Source: Paracoccaceae bacterium (GTDB taxonomy: Bacteria; Pseudomonadota; Alphaproteobacteria; Rhodobacterales; Rhodobacteraceae). From it: DNA of 8,920 nucleotides. The translations under genes were made by a program, and so were the position numbers. This document shows positions 1-5,940 of the stretch, one piece after another. The number at the start of each line of letters is the position of its first letter. The first letter of the stretch is position 1. The stretch lies in assembly GCA_007128995.1 (NCBI GenBank), contig SKWJ01000532.1, forward strand, positions 1 through 8,920, read 5' to 3'. Below the pieces are notes generated by a model. The model was given only the letters and a program-made list of their open reading frames with translations. It made no database searches and was not told where the DNA came from.

Positions 1-662
1 ATGTCATCCAGAAAATAGCGGTCATGCGTGACAATCAGAATCGTGCGCTTGTAGTCGATCAGATGGCTTTGCAGCCACGCGATGGTTTCGGCATCGAGAT
101 GGTTTGTCGGTTCGTCCAGAAGCAACATGTCAGGCGCTTCCAGCAGCAGCTTGCACAGTGCGACGCGGCGTTTCTCACCACCTGAAAGGGTTTCGACCGA
201 GGCAGTATCGGGCGGGCAGCGAAGCGCTTCCATAGCAACGTCAATCTGGCTGTCCAGATCCCAGAGGTTGAGCGCATCGATCTCATCCTGGAGCGTCGCC
301 ATCTCATCGGCCGTTTCGTCCGAATAGTTTATCGCAAGTTCGTTGTAGCGTTCAAGCTTGGCCTGCTTTTCAGCCACCCCCAGCATGACATTGCCGCGCA
401 CGTCCAGTGCGGGGTCAAGCTCTGGTTCCTGCGGCAGATAGCCCACGCGTGCCCCCTTTGCGGCCCAGGCCTCGCCGGTGAAATCCTTGTCGATGCCAGC
501 CATTATGCGCAGCAATGTCGATTTGCCCGCGCCGTTCACACCGACGACCCCGATCTTCACGCCTGGAAGGAAGGACAGGCGGATATTCTCAAAGCACTTC
601 TTGCCGCCGGGATAGGTTTTGGACACACCATCCATGTGGTAGACATATTGATAGGACGCCAT
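1..662 (-). CDS. ettA: Energy-dependent translational throttle protein EttA (ABC-F ATPase), N-terminal part
   Basis: ABC-F proteins bind the ribosomal E site, and EttA gates entry into elongation according to the ATP/ADP ratio. They are cytosolic and have no membrane domain. Seen here: 220 codons from the ATG at 660-662, running off the left edge, so about 40% of the usual ~555 residues. The protein starts MASYQYVYHMDGVSKTYP. It has Walker A GVNGAGKST (residues 41-49), a Q-loop YLPQEPEL (75-82), a short Arm-type insertion (about 95-140), the ABC signature LSGGEKRR (159-166), Walker B LLLLDEPTNHLD (about 179-190) and switch His in THDRYF (212-217). YLPQEPEL, DEPTNHLDAE and the Arm distinguish EttA from Uup or YheS. 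The ribosome-binding site GGAGGAG (668-674, minus) is 5 nt from the start and fixes it. The gene is divergent from the transporter operon. The second ATPase domain is outside the window. Confidence 0.93.
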   Translation of the reverse strand, partial: MASYQYVYHMDGVSKTYPGGKKCFENIRLSFLPGVKIGVVGVNGAGKSTLLRIMAGIDKDFTGEAWAAKGARVGYLPQEPELDPALDVRGNVMLGVAEKQAKLERYNELAINYSDETADEMATLQDEIDALNLWDLDSQIDVAMEALRCPPDTASVETLSGGEKRRVALCKLLLEAPDMLLLDEPTNHLDAETIAWLQSHLIDYKRTILIVTHDRYFLDD

Positions 663-689
663 GGCTGCTCCTCCGCGTGACACAGGGTT

Positions 690-731
690 TGGCCTTCCCC
701 TACAGACGCCAAGGCCAGCGCGCAAGGCCTT
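690..731. repeat. TGGCCTT/AAGGCCA inverted repeat plus third copy in the divergent intergenic region
   Basis: TGGCCTT (690-696) and AAGGCCA (711-717) are perfect 7-bp inverted arms 14 bp apart. The 8-bp palindrome AAGGCCTT follows at 724-731. The cluster lies just upstream of ettA, 28-69 bp from its start codon. The same 253-bp region (663-915) also holds CATGGC-TCAG-GCCATG (746-761) and a GCAGGCGC/GCGCCTGC pair (764-771 and 802-809). These could be operator sites or leader RNA structure for ettA, but in GC-rich sequence short inverted repeats also arise by chance. I know no regulator for this motif. Confidence 0.25.
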
Positions 732-860
732 GAGATTAACCTCGACATGGCTCAGGCCATGGTGCAGGCGCAGGAAGTGCAGAGCACATGCCCGGCACGC
801 AGCGCCTGCGCATTCAACAAGCTTCCCTTGCGGAAACGCCCGCGAAATGCATACGAAGGC

Positions 861-889
861 TTGCCAAGACCCGGTTTGTGCGTGCTAAT
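861..889 (+). promoter_or_regulatory. Predicted sigma70-type promoter of the amino-compound transporter operon
   Basis: The -35 element TTGCCA (861-866; 5 of 6 to TTGACA) and the -10 element GCTAAT (884-889; 4 of 6 to TATAAT) are separated by exactly 17 bp. Transcription would begin near 895-897, leaving a leader of about 20 nt before the ATG at 916. It is the best promoter-like pair I found in the divergent region. No operator is obvious over it. Inference from consensus match only. Confidence 0.45.
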
Positions 890-915
890 GGGCAAAATCC
901 CAACACATCGAGCCC

Positions 916-1689
916 ATGCCACAGACACCTGTCATCGAGATCCGCAACTTGCACAAGGCCTATGGCACGCTTGACGTGCTCAAGGGTGTCAGTATCAATG
1001 CGCAGATGGGCGATGTGATCGCGCTGATCGGATCTTCAGGTTCGGGAAAGTCGACATTGCTGCGCTGCTGCAACCTTCTTGAAGACAGCCAGCAGGGCGA
1101 CATTCTGTTCAAAGGCGAGCCTGTGCGCTGGAAAGGCAGCGGCAGTAACCGACAGCCCGCCGACCGAGCGCAGGTCACCCGGATCCGCACCAACCTGTCG
1201 ATGGTGTTCCAGAGCTTCAATCTGTGGTCACATATGACCGTGCTGCAAAACGTGATGGAAGCGCCGGTGCATGTTCTGCGACAGGACCGCGCCGAGGTCG
1301 AGGCGCGCGCGCGCAGCCTGCTGGACAAAGTCGGCATCGGTGCGAAAGCAGATGTCTATCCCGCGCAGATGTCAGGCGGACAACAGCAACGCGCGGCTAT
1401 CGCAAGAGCCTTGTGCATGGAACCCGAGGCCCTGCTGTTTGATGAACCCACCTCCGCACTTGACCCGGAACTGGAACAGGAAGTGATCCGGGTTATCAAG
1501 GCCTTGGCGCAAGAGGGACGCACTATGCTGATCGTGACCCATGATATGCGTCTGGCGGCAGATGTGGCCGCCAATGTGGTATTCCTGCATGATGGACGGA
1601 TAGAGGAACAGGGGCCACCGGCCTCTTTGTTCAAGACACCGCAGACTGCACGGCTCAAGCAATTCCTCAGCCATTCTCTGGCTGACTGA
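916..1689 (+). CDS. Polar amino acid ABC transporter, ATP-binding protein (HisP/GlnQ-like)
   Basis: Cytoplasmic ATPase that powers import of a polar or basic amino compound with the two permeases and binding protein encoded next to it. The 257 residues match the family's usual length (HisP about 257). Visible: Walker A GSSGSGKST (39-47), Q-loop VFQSFNLWSHMTVLQNVMEAP (Gln99), signature MSGGQQQR (152-159), Walker B and D-loop ALLFDEPTSALDP (172-184), and switch His209 in VTHD. FNLWSHMTVLxNVMEAP is characteristic of HisP-type proteins. The start is fixed by an in-frame stop at 886-888 with no other ATG between. The ribosome-binding site is weak (only GAG at 910-912), and the leader is probably about 20 nt. 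It is the first gene of a five-gene operon, unusual only in that the ATPase leads. The exact substrate cannot be told from the ATPase. Confidence 0.93.
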   Translation: MPQTPVIEIRNLHKAYGTLDVLKGVSINAQMGDVIALIGSSGSGKSTLLRCCNLLEDSQQGDILFKGEPVRWKGSGSNRQPADRAQVTRIRTNLSMVFQSFNLWSHMTVLQNVMEAPVHVLRQDRAEVEARARSLLDKVGIGAKADVYPAQMSGGQQQRAAIARALCMEPEALLFDEPTSALDPELEQEVIRVIKALAQEGRTMLIVTHDMRLAADVAANVVFLHDGRIEEQGPPASLFKTPQTARLKQFLSHSLAD

Positions 1690-1725
1690 GGCAAAAATCA
1701 CAACCAAGAACCGAGGGAGATCGGA

Positions 1726-2460
1726 ATGAAAAAGACAACGCTCGCGGCTTTTGCGCTGGCATTCACAGCATCGGGCGCACTGGCGCAGGATGTGGTGCGG
1801 ATGGGGTCAGAGGGTGCCTATCCTCCGTATAACTTTATCAATGACGCGACTGGCGAACTGGATGGCTATGAACGCGAACTTGGCGATGAACTCTGCCGCC
1901 GCGCAGAACTGACCTGTGAATGGGTCATCAATGACTGGGACACTATCATTCCCAATCTGGTTTCTGGAAACTACGATACCATCATGGCCGGGATGAGCAT
2001 TACCGAGGCACGGATGGAAGTCATCAGCTTCACCCAGAACTATCTGCTGCCTGAGCCTTCGGCCTATATTGCACTGCCTGGCACAGATGAAAGCGTGCGC
2101 GACTCGGGCGTCATCGCGGCACAGTCCAATACAATCCAGGCAGGTTTTGTGGCGGAAGGGGATGCGGATCTGCTGGAATTCCCAACCCCGGATGAAACCA
2201 TCTCGGCGCTGCGCAATGGCGAGGCCGATGCCGTGCTGGCAGACAAGGCATTCCTTGCCCCCTATGTGGGCGATTCAGGGGGCGAACTGGTATTTCTCGG
2301 TGATGATGTGATCCTTGGCGGCGGCATCGGCATCGGCCTGCGCCAGTCCGACGATGCCTTGCGCGAGACCTTCAACGCCGTCATAGACGAGATGAAAGCA
2401 GATGGCTCGCTCAATGAAATGATCGAACGCTGGTTCGGTCCGGACCATCCGAAGTTCTGA
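1726..2460 (+). CDS. Periplasmic amino-acid-binding protein of the ABC transporter (SBP family 3)
   Basis: Captures the ligand in the periplasm and delivers it to the permeases. It is 244 residues long. A signal peptide is clear: MKK, hydrophobic core, AxA site at GALA|QD (cleavage after residue 20). The mature part has the family-3 hallmark motifs: Tyr/Phe-rich AYPPYNF (31-37), the DGYERELG segment (46-53), and MSITEAR (90-96), whose Arg96 normally holds the ligand alpha-carboxylate. GEADAVLAD (165-173) carries the aspartate region that contacts the alpha-amino group. Cys57 and Cys64 match in position the disulfide pair of the lysine/arginine/ornithine- and histidine-binding proteins, favouring that subgroup. 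The ribosome-binding site GAGGGAG (1713-1719) is 6 nt from the start, the strongest in the operon, in line with the high protein amounts needed. The gene is followed by a hairpin (2470-2496). The ligand is inferred to be a polar or basic amino compound but is not proven. Confidence 0.92.
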   Translation: MKKTTLAAFALAFTASGALAQDVVRMGSEGAYPPYNFINDATGELDGYERELGDELCRRAELTCEWVINDWDTIIPNLVSGNYDTIMAGMSITEARMEVISFTQNYLLPEPSAYIALPGTDESVRDSGVIAAQSNTIQAGFVAEGDADLLEFPTPDETISALRNGEADAVLADKAFLAPYVGDSGGELVFLGDDVILGGGIGIGLRQSDDALRETFNAVIDEMKADGSLNEMIERWFGPDHPKF

Positions 2461-2469
2461 TCTTTGAAC

Positions 2470-2496
2470 GCCTGGCAGGTCCCTGACCCGCCAGGC
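2470..2496 (+). promoter_or_regulatory. Stem-loop between the binding-protein gene and the first permease gene
   Basis: GCCTGGC (2470-2476) pairs perfectly with GCCAGGC (2490-2496). After one A-C mismatch the stem continues with GGT/ACC (2478-2480 with 2486-2488), leaving a 5-nt loop. It begins 10 nt after the stop codon of the binding protein. No U-run follows, so it is not a standard terminator. Such intercistronic hairpins commonly protect the 3' end of the upstream mRNA or attenuate, giving more binding protein than permease. The only Shine-Dalgarno-like AGG before the next start (2508) lies in its 3' arm, so it might also reduce translation of the permease. Confidence 0.55.
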
Positions 2497-2507
2497 ACAT
2501 TTGTCCC

Positions 2508-3389
2508 ATGTTCAGCTTCTGTACAGACCCGTCAATTCTGCCGAACTGGCAATGGTTCGCCTGTTATCTGACTAACGCGACCCATCTGCAGTTCTACCGC
2601 GCCTTCGGCGTGGTGCTGGTGCTGTTGGCAATCACGGCGCCGGTCGCGCTGGGAGTGGGGCTTATGGGGGCCTTGGCGCTGCGGTCGCAGATCTGGCCCA
2701 TCAACTGGCTGGGCAAGGGCTATGTGAACATTGTGCGCGGCGTGCCCGATATCGTGTTCTTTCTCTTCGTGCCAATCGCTCTTGGACAGGGGATCGAATG
2801 GGTGATGCATCAGATCAACTGCCCCGACTGGGATCAGCCGATCCGACAGGGCAATGACTTCATCGTCTGCCGTGAAGCCAAGGTGCCGGGCGCGAATGCA
2901 CCGGCATGGGTGCGCGATATCTACGCTTTCGCAATGGCGGTTGTGGCCTTTGCACTGGTGTTTGGCGCCTTTGCCGCAAATACCTTGCATGGTGCCATGC
3001 AAGCCGTGCCGAAGGCACAGATCGAGACGGCCGAGGCCTACGGAATGACCCGCCGCCAGGCATTCCGCCGCGTGGTGCTCCCGCAGATGTGGGTCTTTGC
3101 GCTGCCGGGCCTGTCGAATATCTGGCAGATCCTGATCAAGGCGACACCGCTTCTGTTTTTGCTGGGGATACAGGATATTGTCTATTGGGCGCGTGAATTG
3201 GGCGGGCAGAAAACCTCGCTGTTTGCCTATCCACATCCCGACTGGCGCATGTGGTACTTTCTGGCGCTTCTGGTCTTCTATCTGTTCCTGACATGGGCAT
3301 CTGAACGTGCCTTCGGGGCGCTGAACACAAGGCTGTCGCGCGGTCAGGCCACGGCGGCGGGCGAACGTATGCGAAAGGCCGCAGCATGA
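2508..3389 (+). CDS. Amino acid ABC transporter permease 1 (HisQ/HisM family)
   Basis: Integral inner-membrane subunit that forms half of the translocation path. At 293 residues it is longer than HisQ or HisM (about 230-240). Hydrophobic segments lie near 31-58, 83-100, 137-157, 195-220 and 247-264. The cytoplasmic EAA loop that docks on the ATPase is clear at 173-193 (ETAEAYG...RRVVLPQ). VRGVPDIVFF (76-85) matches the conserved RGTP region. The extra length comes from an N-terminal stretch (1-30) and a polar, probably periplasmic loop at about 101-136 holding Cys105 and Cys121, which could form a disulfide. The start at 2508 has no good ribosome-binding site, and a strong hairpin sits just upstream, so low or coupled translation is likely. 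The stop overlaps a following ATG (ATGA at 3386-3389). A long ORF lies antisense across this gene but has no family features. Confidence 0.9.
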   Translation: MFSFCTDPSILPNWQWFACYLTNATHLQFYRAFGVVLVLLAITAPVALGVGLMGALALRSQIWPINWLGKGYVNIVRGVPDIVFFLFVPIALGQGIEWVMHQINCPDWDQPIRQGNDFIVCREAKVPGANAPAWVRDIYAFAMAVVAFALVFGAFAANTLHGAMQAVPKAQIETAEAYGMTRRQAFRRVVLPQMWVFALPGLSNIWQILIKATPLLFLLGIQDIVYWARELGGQKTSLFAYPHPDWRMWYFLALLVFYLFLTWASERAFGALNTRLSRGQATAAGERMRKAAA

Positions 3390-3451
3390 CCCCGCCCATC
3401 CCGGCCCACTCTGCCCGACCGGCTGAATTTCATGAAGGCCCCCGCCCATGA
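3386..3451 (+). CDS. Possible 21-codon bridging ORF between the two permease genes
   Basis: The ORF starts with the ATG of an ATGA overlap with the permease 1 stop (3386-3389) and ends with a TGA overlapping the ATG of permease 2 (3448-3451), so a re-initiating ribosome could pass from one permease to the next. The peptide would be MTPPIPAHSARPAEFHEGPRP; it is Pro-rich with no recognisable domain. It has no strong ribosome-binding site of its own. It may act only as a translational-coupling relay, or it may be chance: 21 open codons are not rare, though two flanking ATGA junctions in the same frame are less expected. There is no evidence that the peptide has a function. Confidence 0.2.
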   Translation: MTPPIPAHSARPAEFHEGPRP

Positions 3452-4299
3452 GAAGCTGTGCCGAAAGCTTCCAAGGCTACATCCTGCGGGCACTGGGGCG
3501 CGACTATGGCGAGCGATTGTTGCCGCGCGGGCTGGATATCACGCTCTGTGACCAGATATTCCTGATTGCAAGCGGCCTGATCTGGAACATCTATTTTGCG
3601 GCGCTTGCCATTGCCATCGGGTTTGGACTGGCGGTCGGGGTGGCGGTTGCAAAATTCAGCGAGAATCGCCTTTTCAGCAAACCGGCCGGGGCCTTCATCT
3701 TTGTCTTTCGTGGGTCACCACTCTTCATCCAGTTCTTTTTCTTCTATTCGGCCTTCGTGCTGCTGCCCCGATCGGGGGTCGACATTCCACTTGGCTTTGT
3801 AACGCTGACAGTTGACACATCGGCCCTAACCACCGCGCAAGTGGGCGGGCTGATCGTGCTGGTGCTGAACACGACCGCCTATTCTGCGGAACTGTTCCAT
3901 GGTGCCCTGCGCTCGATCCCGAAAGGGGATCTGGAAGCGGCAGATGCCTATGGTTTGTCAGGCTTCACCAAGTTTCGTCGGGTGGTCTTTCCCTCTATGC
4001 TGCGACTGGCCTGGCCCAGCTACACGAATGAGGCGATCTTCCTGACCCATTCGACCACGCTTGTATTCCTGTCGGCCTTTCCAGCGCGTCAGCAATCTGG
4101 CGAAGCGTTCTATTATGCGCGATATTTCGTGGATCAGACCTTCAACCCGTTTCTGGCCTATCCGCTCGTGGCGGGGTATTTTGTTTGTCTGACACTGGCG
4201 ATCATCGGAATGTTCGGCTTGATGAATATTCGCCTGAACCGCCATTTGCCAAGTGAACGGCGCCGACGGTTCCGTTTTCGGCCGCAATATATTCGGTGA
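3448..4299 (+). CDS. Amino acid ABC transporter permease 2 (HisM/HisQ family)
   Basis: Second membrane subunit of the importer, 283 residues, pairing with permease 1. Hydrophobic segments lie near 36-68, 80-107, 131-146, 186-211 and 236-259. The conserved FRGSPLFIQFFFF (87-99) corresponds to the RGTPLLVQ region. The EAA loop is at 162-184 (LEAADAYG...RRVVFPSM). The C-terminus is strongly basic (270-283), typical of a cytoplasmic tail. The N-terminus (1-35) is long for the family and holds Cys4 and Cys34. GAAGG-like GAAGG (3434-3438) lies 9 nt before the ATG and supports this start; the earlier ATG at 3432 is in another frame and stops soon. The stop (4297-4299) is separated from the next gene's ATG by a single codon in the same frame. 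Confidence 0.9.
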   Translation: MRSCAESFQGYILRALGRDYGERLLPRGLDITLCDQIFLIASGLIWNIYFAALAIAIGFGLAVGVAVAKFSENRLFSKPAGAFIFVFRGSPLFIQFFFFYSAFVLLPRSGVDIPLGFVTLTVDTSALTTAQVGGLIVLVLNTTAYSAELFHGALRSIPKGDLEAADAYGLSGFTKFRRVVFPSMLRLAWPSYTNEAIFLTHSTTLVFLSAFPARQQSGEAFYYARYFVDQTFNPFLAYPLVAGYFVCLTLAIIGMFGLMNIRLNRHLPSERRRRFRFRPQYIR

Positions 4300-4302
4300 C
4301 CG

Positions 4303-5628
4303 ATGCTCTGTGATCCGCGCTTGCTGAACAATATCCGCATAGCGGTGGCCGACCTCAACGGTCAGGCTCGTGCGAAACGCGTACCAGCGGCGCAGTTCGA
4401 CAAGCTGATGCAAGGCGACGCAAAAATGCCGCTCTCGGCTTTGAACCTCGATATCTGGGGCAATGACATCGCTGATAGCCCGTTCTTGTTCAAGACCGGA
4501 GACGCTGATGGCTTTTTGCGCCCGACCGAACGGGGGCTGATGCCAATGCCCTGGATCGGGTCGGAAGCGGGCCTTTTGCCGATGTGGATGTATCATGCCG
4601 ATGGTCGCGCGTTCGAGGGCGATCCACGCCATGCTCTGGCACGCATCAAGGCCCGCCTTGGGGCGCGCTGCCTAAGGGCGGTCACGGCAACCGAACTGGA
4701 ATTCTATCTCATCGATGATAGCGGCGAAGTATTTCAGCCACCGGCAAGCCCTGCCTCGGGGCGGCGCGCGCTTGGGCCAGCAACGCTGTCCATGCGCATG
4801 CTTGATGAATTTAACGCGTTTTTCGATGCGCTCTATGCGGGCTGCGCTGCGATGGGCATAGATGCCGACACGGCAACATCAGAAGCCGGACCGGGACAGT
4901 TCGAGATCAACCTTCATCATGGCGATGATCCGCTGAAGATGGCCGATGACACCTGGCTGTTCAAGATCCTCGTGCGCCGGCTGGCACGAGCACATGGAAT
5001 GGCAGCCAGCTTCATGGCCAAACCTTACCCGGCGGCGTCAGGAAGCGGGATGCATCTGCATGCGTCGCTGATTGATGACCAGGGGCGAAACCTGTTCGAT
5101 GATGGCGGAGCTGAGGGCAGTCGGATGTTGCACCATGCGATTGGCGGTGTCCTTGCGTTGATGCCTGATCAGGCGCTGATTCTTGCACCTCATGCCAATA
5201 GCTACGATCGCCTGGTGCCACACGCACATGCACCCACGGGCGTGGCATGGGCTTACGAGAATCGCACAGCCTCGGTACGCGTGCCGGTCGGCCCGCCAAG
5301 GGCGCGGCGGCTTGAACACCGGACCGCCGGGGGCGATGTGAACCCCTATCTGCTGATGGCAGCGGTCCTTGGCGCGATGCTTATCGGAATCGAGGACGAA
5401 ATCGTACCGCCGGCACCGATTACCGGAAATGCCTATGCGCAAGATTTACCCCAGATTCCAGAGACATGGGCCGAAGCCGTGGATCGCTTCGCCCGCTCTG
5501 AACAACTGTCACGAATTTTCGAACCGGTCTTGATTGACAATATGGTCCGCACCAAGCGTCAGGAAATGGCATTGCTTCCAGATCTGTCGGAACAGCAGGT
5601 TCTGGATCTGTACCTTGAAAGCGTCTGA
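4303..5628 (+). CDS. Glutamine synthetase family ligase, gamma-glutamylputrescine synthetase (PuuA)-like
   Basis: Predicted cytoplasmic ligase that joins the gamma-carboxyl of glutamate to an amine using ATP. PuuA-type enzymes act on putrescine and relatives. It is 441 residues long. Visible: the beta-grasp domain with DLNGQARAKRVP (17-28), the first metal-site glutamates in TATELEFYL (Glu131, Glu133), EAGPGQFEINLHH (194-206; Glu194, Glu201), GSGMHLHASL (247-256; His251, the metal/ATP histidine of glutamine synthetase), ENRTASVRVPVG (319-330; Arg321, Arg326) and RRLEHRTAGGDVNPYL (335-350; Glu338, Arg340). ELEFYL, GPGQFEINL and KPYPAASGSGMHLH resemble PuuA rather than GlnA, and the GlnA adenylylation-site tyrosine context is absent. 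The N-terminus is about 30 residues shorter than PuuA, but no longer start is possible because the permease stop lies in the same frame one codon upstream. It is last in the transporter operon, so the imported compound is its likely substrate. No Puu oxidase, dehydrogenase or hydrolase is in the window. Confidence 0.87.
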   Translation: MLCDPRLLNNIRIAVADLNGQARAKRVPAAQFDKLMQGDAKMPLSALNLDIWGNDIADSPFLFKTGDADGFLRPTERGLMPMPWIGSEAGLLPMWMYHADGRAFEGDPRHALARIKARLGARCLRAVTATELEFYLIDDSGEVFQPPASPASGRRALGPATLSMRMLDEFNAFFDALYAGCAAMGIDADTATSEAGPGQFEINLHHGDDPLKMADDTWLFKILVRRLARAHGMAASFMAKPYPAASGSGMHLHASLIDDQGRNLFDDGGAEGSRMLHHAIGGVLALMPDQALILAPHANSYDRLVPHAHAPTGVAWAYENRTASVRVPVGPPRARRLEHRTAGGDVNPYLLMAAVLGAMLIGIEDEIVPPAPITGNAYAQDLPQIPETWAEAVDRFARSEQLSRIFEPVLIDNMVRTKRQEMALLPDLSEQQVLDLYLESV

Positions 5629-5661
5629 GATGCTAAAACAATGCGCACCCTGTCCGGAAAC

Positions 5662-5937
5662 TTAACGTTCGATCTGTGCGGCCGGATGGTTCTCGCCCCA
5701 GATGCGTGCAGCATCGCGCGCAAGCATCCGTGCCTCTAGTTGCGAAAGACGCGCCAAGGCATCGGTGTGATTTCCGCGCGTTTTTCGCAGCGCCGTCTGC
5801 CAGTGGTGCAAAACGGACTGCGGGCTCCAAGGCAAGGCAGCCTGCGCCAGCCATTGACGCAGCGCCTCGGGCAAACGATCAAATTGCGCCATTGGCGCAT
5901 GTCGCCGCCGCAATGTCGTCTTTACATTGCGCGCCAT
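5662..5937 (-). CDS. Small basic protein downstream of the COG0523 GTPase (likely DUF6525-type)
   Basis: 91-residue protein, Arg-rich at its start (KTTLRRRH, 6-13), with a conserved-looking core around FDRLPEALRQWL (19-30) and AALPWSPQSVLHHW (33-46), then a helical, Ala/Arg-rich C-terminus ending near ARIWGENHP (77-85). It has no signal peptide or membrane segment. The LPxxLRxWLAxAxLPWSPxS pattern recalls small proteins I associate with DUF6525 in Rhodobacterales, but the family name is from memory and unverified. Its function is unknown. The start lies 3 nt after the GTPase stop, and a GGCGG-type ribosome-binding site sits inside the end of that gene, so the two are almost certainly co-transcribed and translationally linked. 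By context it would be co-regulated by the Zur-like site upstream. No cysteine is present and it has only three histidines besides a few acids, so it is not an obvious zinc store. Confidence 0.75.
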   Translation of the reverse strand: MARNVKTTLRRRHAPMAQFDRLPEALRQWLAQAALPWSPQSVLHHWQTALRKTRGNHTDALARLSQLEARMLARDAARIWGENHPAAQIER

Positions 5938-5940
5938 GGT

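Noticed and set aside
663..915. Sigma54 (GG-N10-GC) promoter for the transporter operon, as expected for nitrogen control
   Set aside because: The candidate near 794-809 has the wrong spacing (N12), and no other match was seen.
2532..3449. Long open frame of 305 codons on the minus strand opposite permease 1
   Set aside because: The plus-strand gene has clear transporter motifs. The antisense product is rich in His, Arg, Gln and Pro with no domain, as expected of a shadow frame in GC-rich DNA.
3958..4632. 224-codon minus-strand frame opposite the permease 2/ligase junction
   Set aside because: It spans two real plus-strand genes, has no recognisable motif and has shadow-frame composition.
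916..5628. Operon as a complete putrescine utilisation (Puu) pathway
   Set aside because: Only a PuuA-like ligase is present; no oxidase, aldehyde dehydrogenase or gamma-glutamyl hydrolase gene occurs in the window, and the importer is of amino-acid type.
5629..5661. Terminator between the convergent ligase and small-protein genes
   Set aside because: I looked for a hairpin plus U-run on both strands in this 33-bp gap and saw none.
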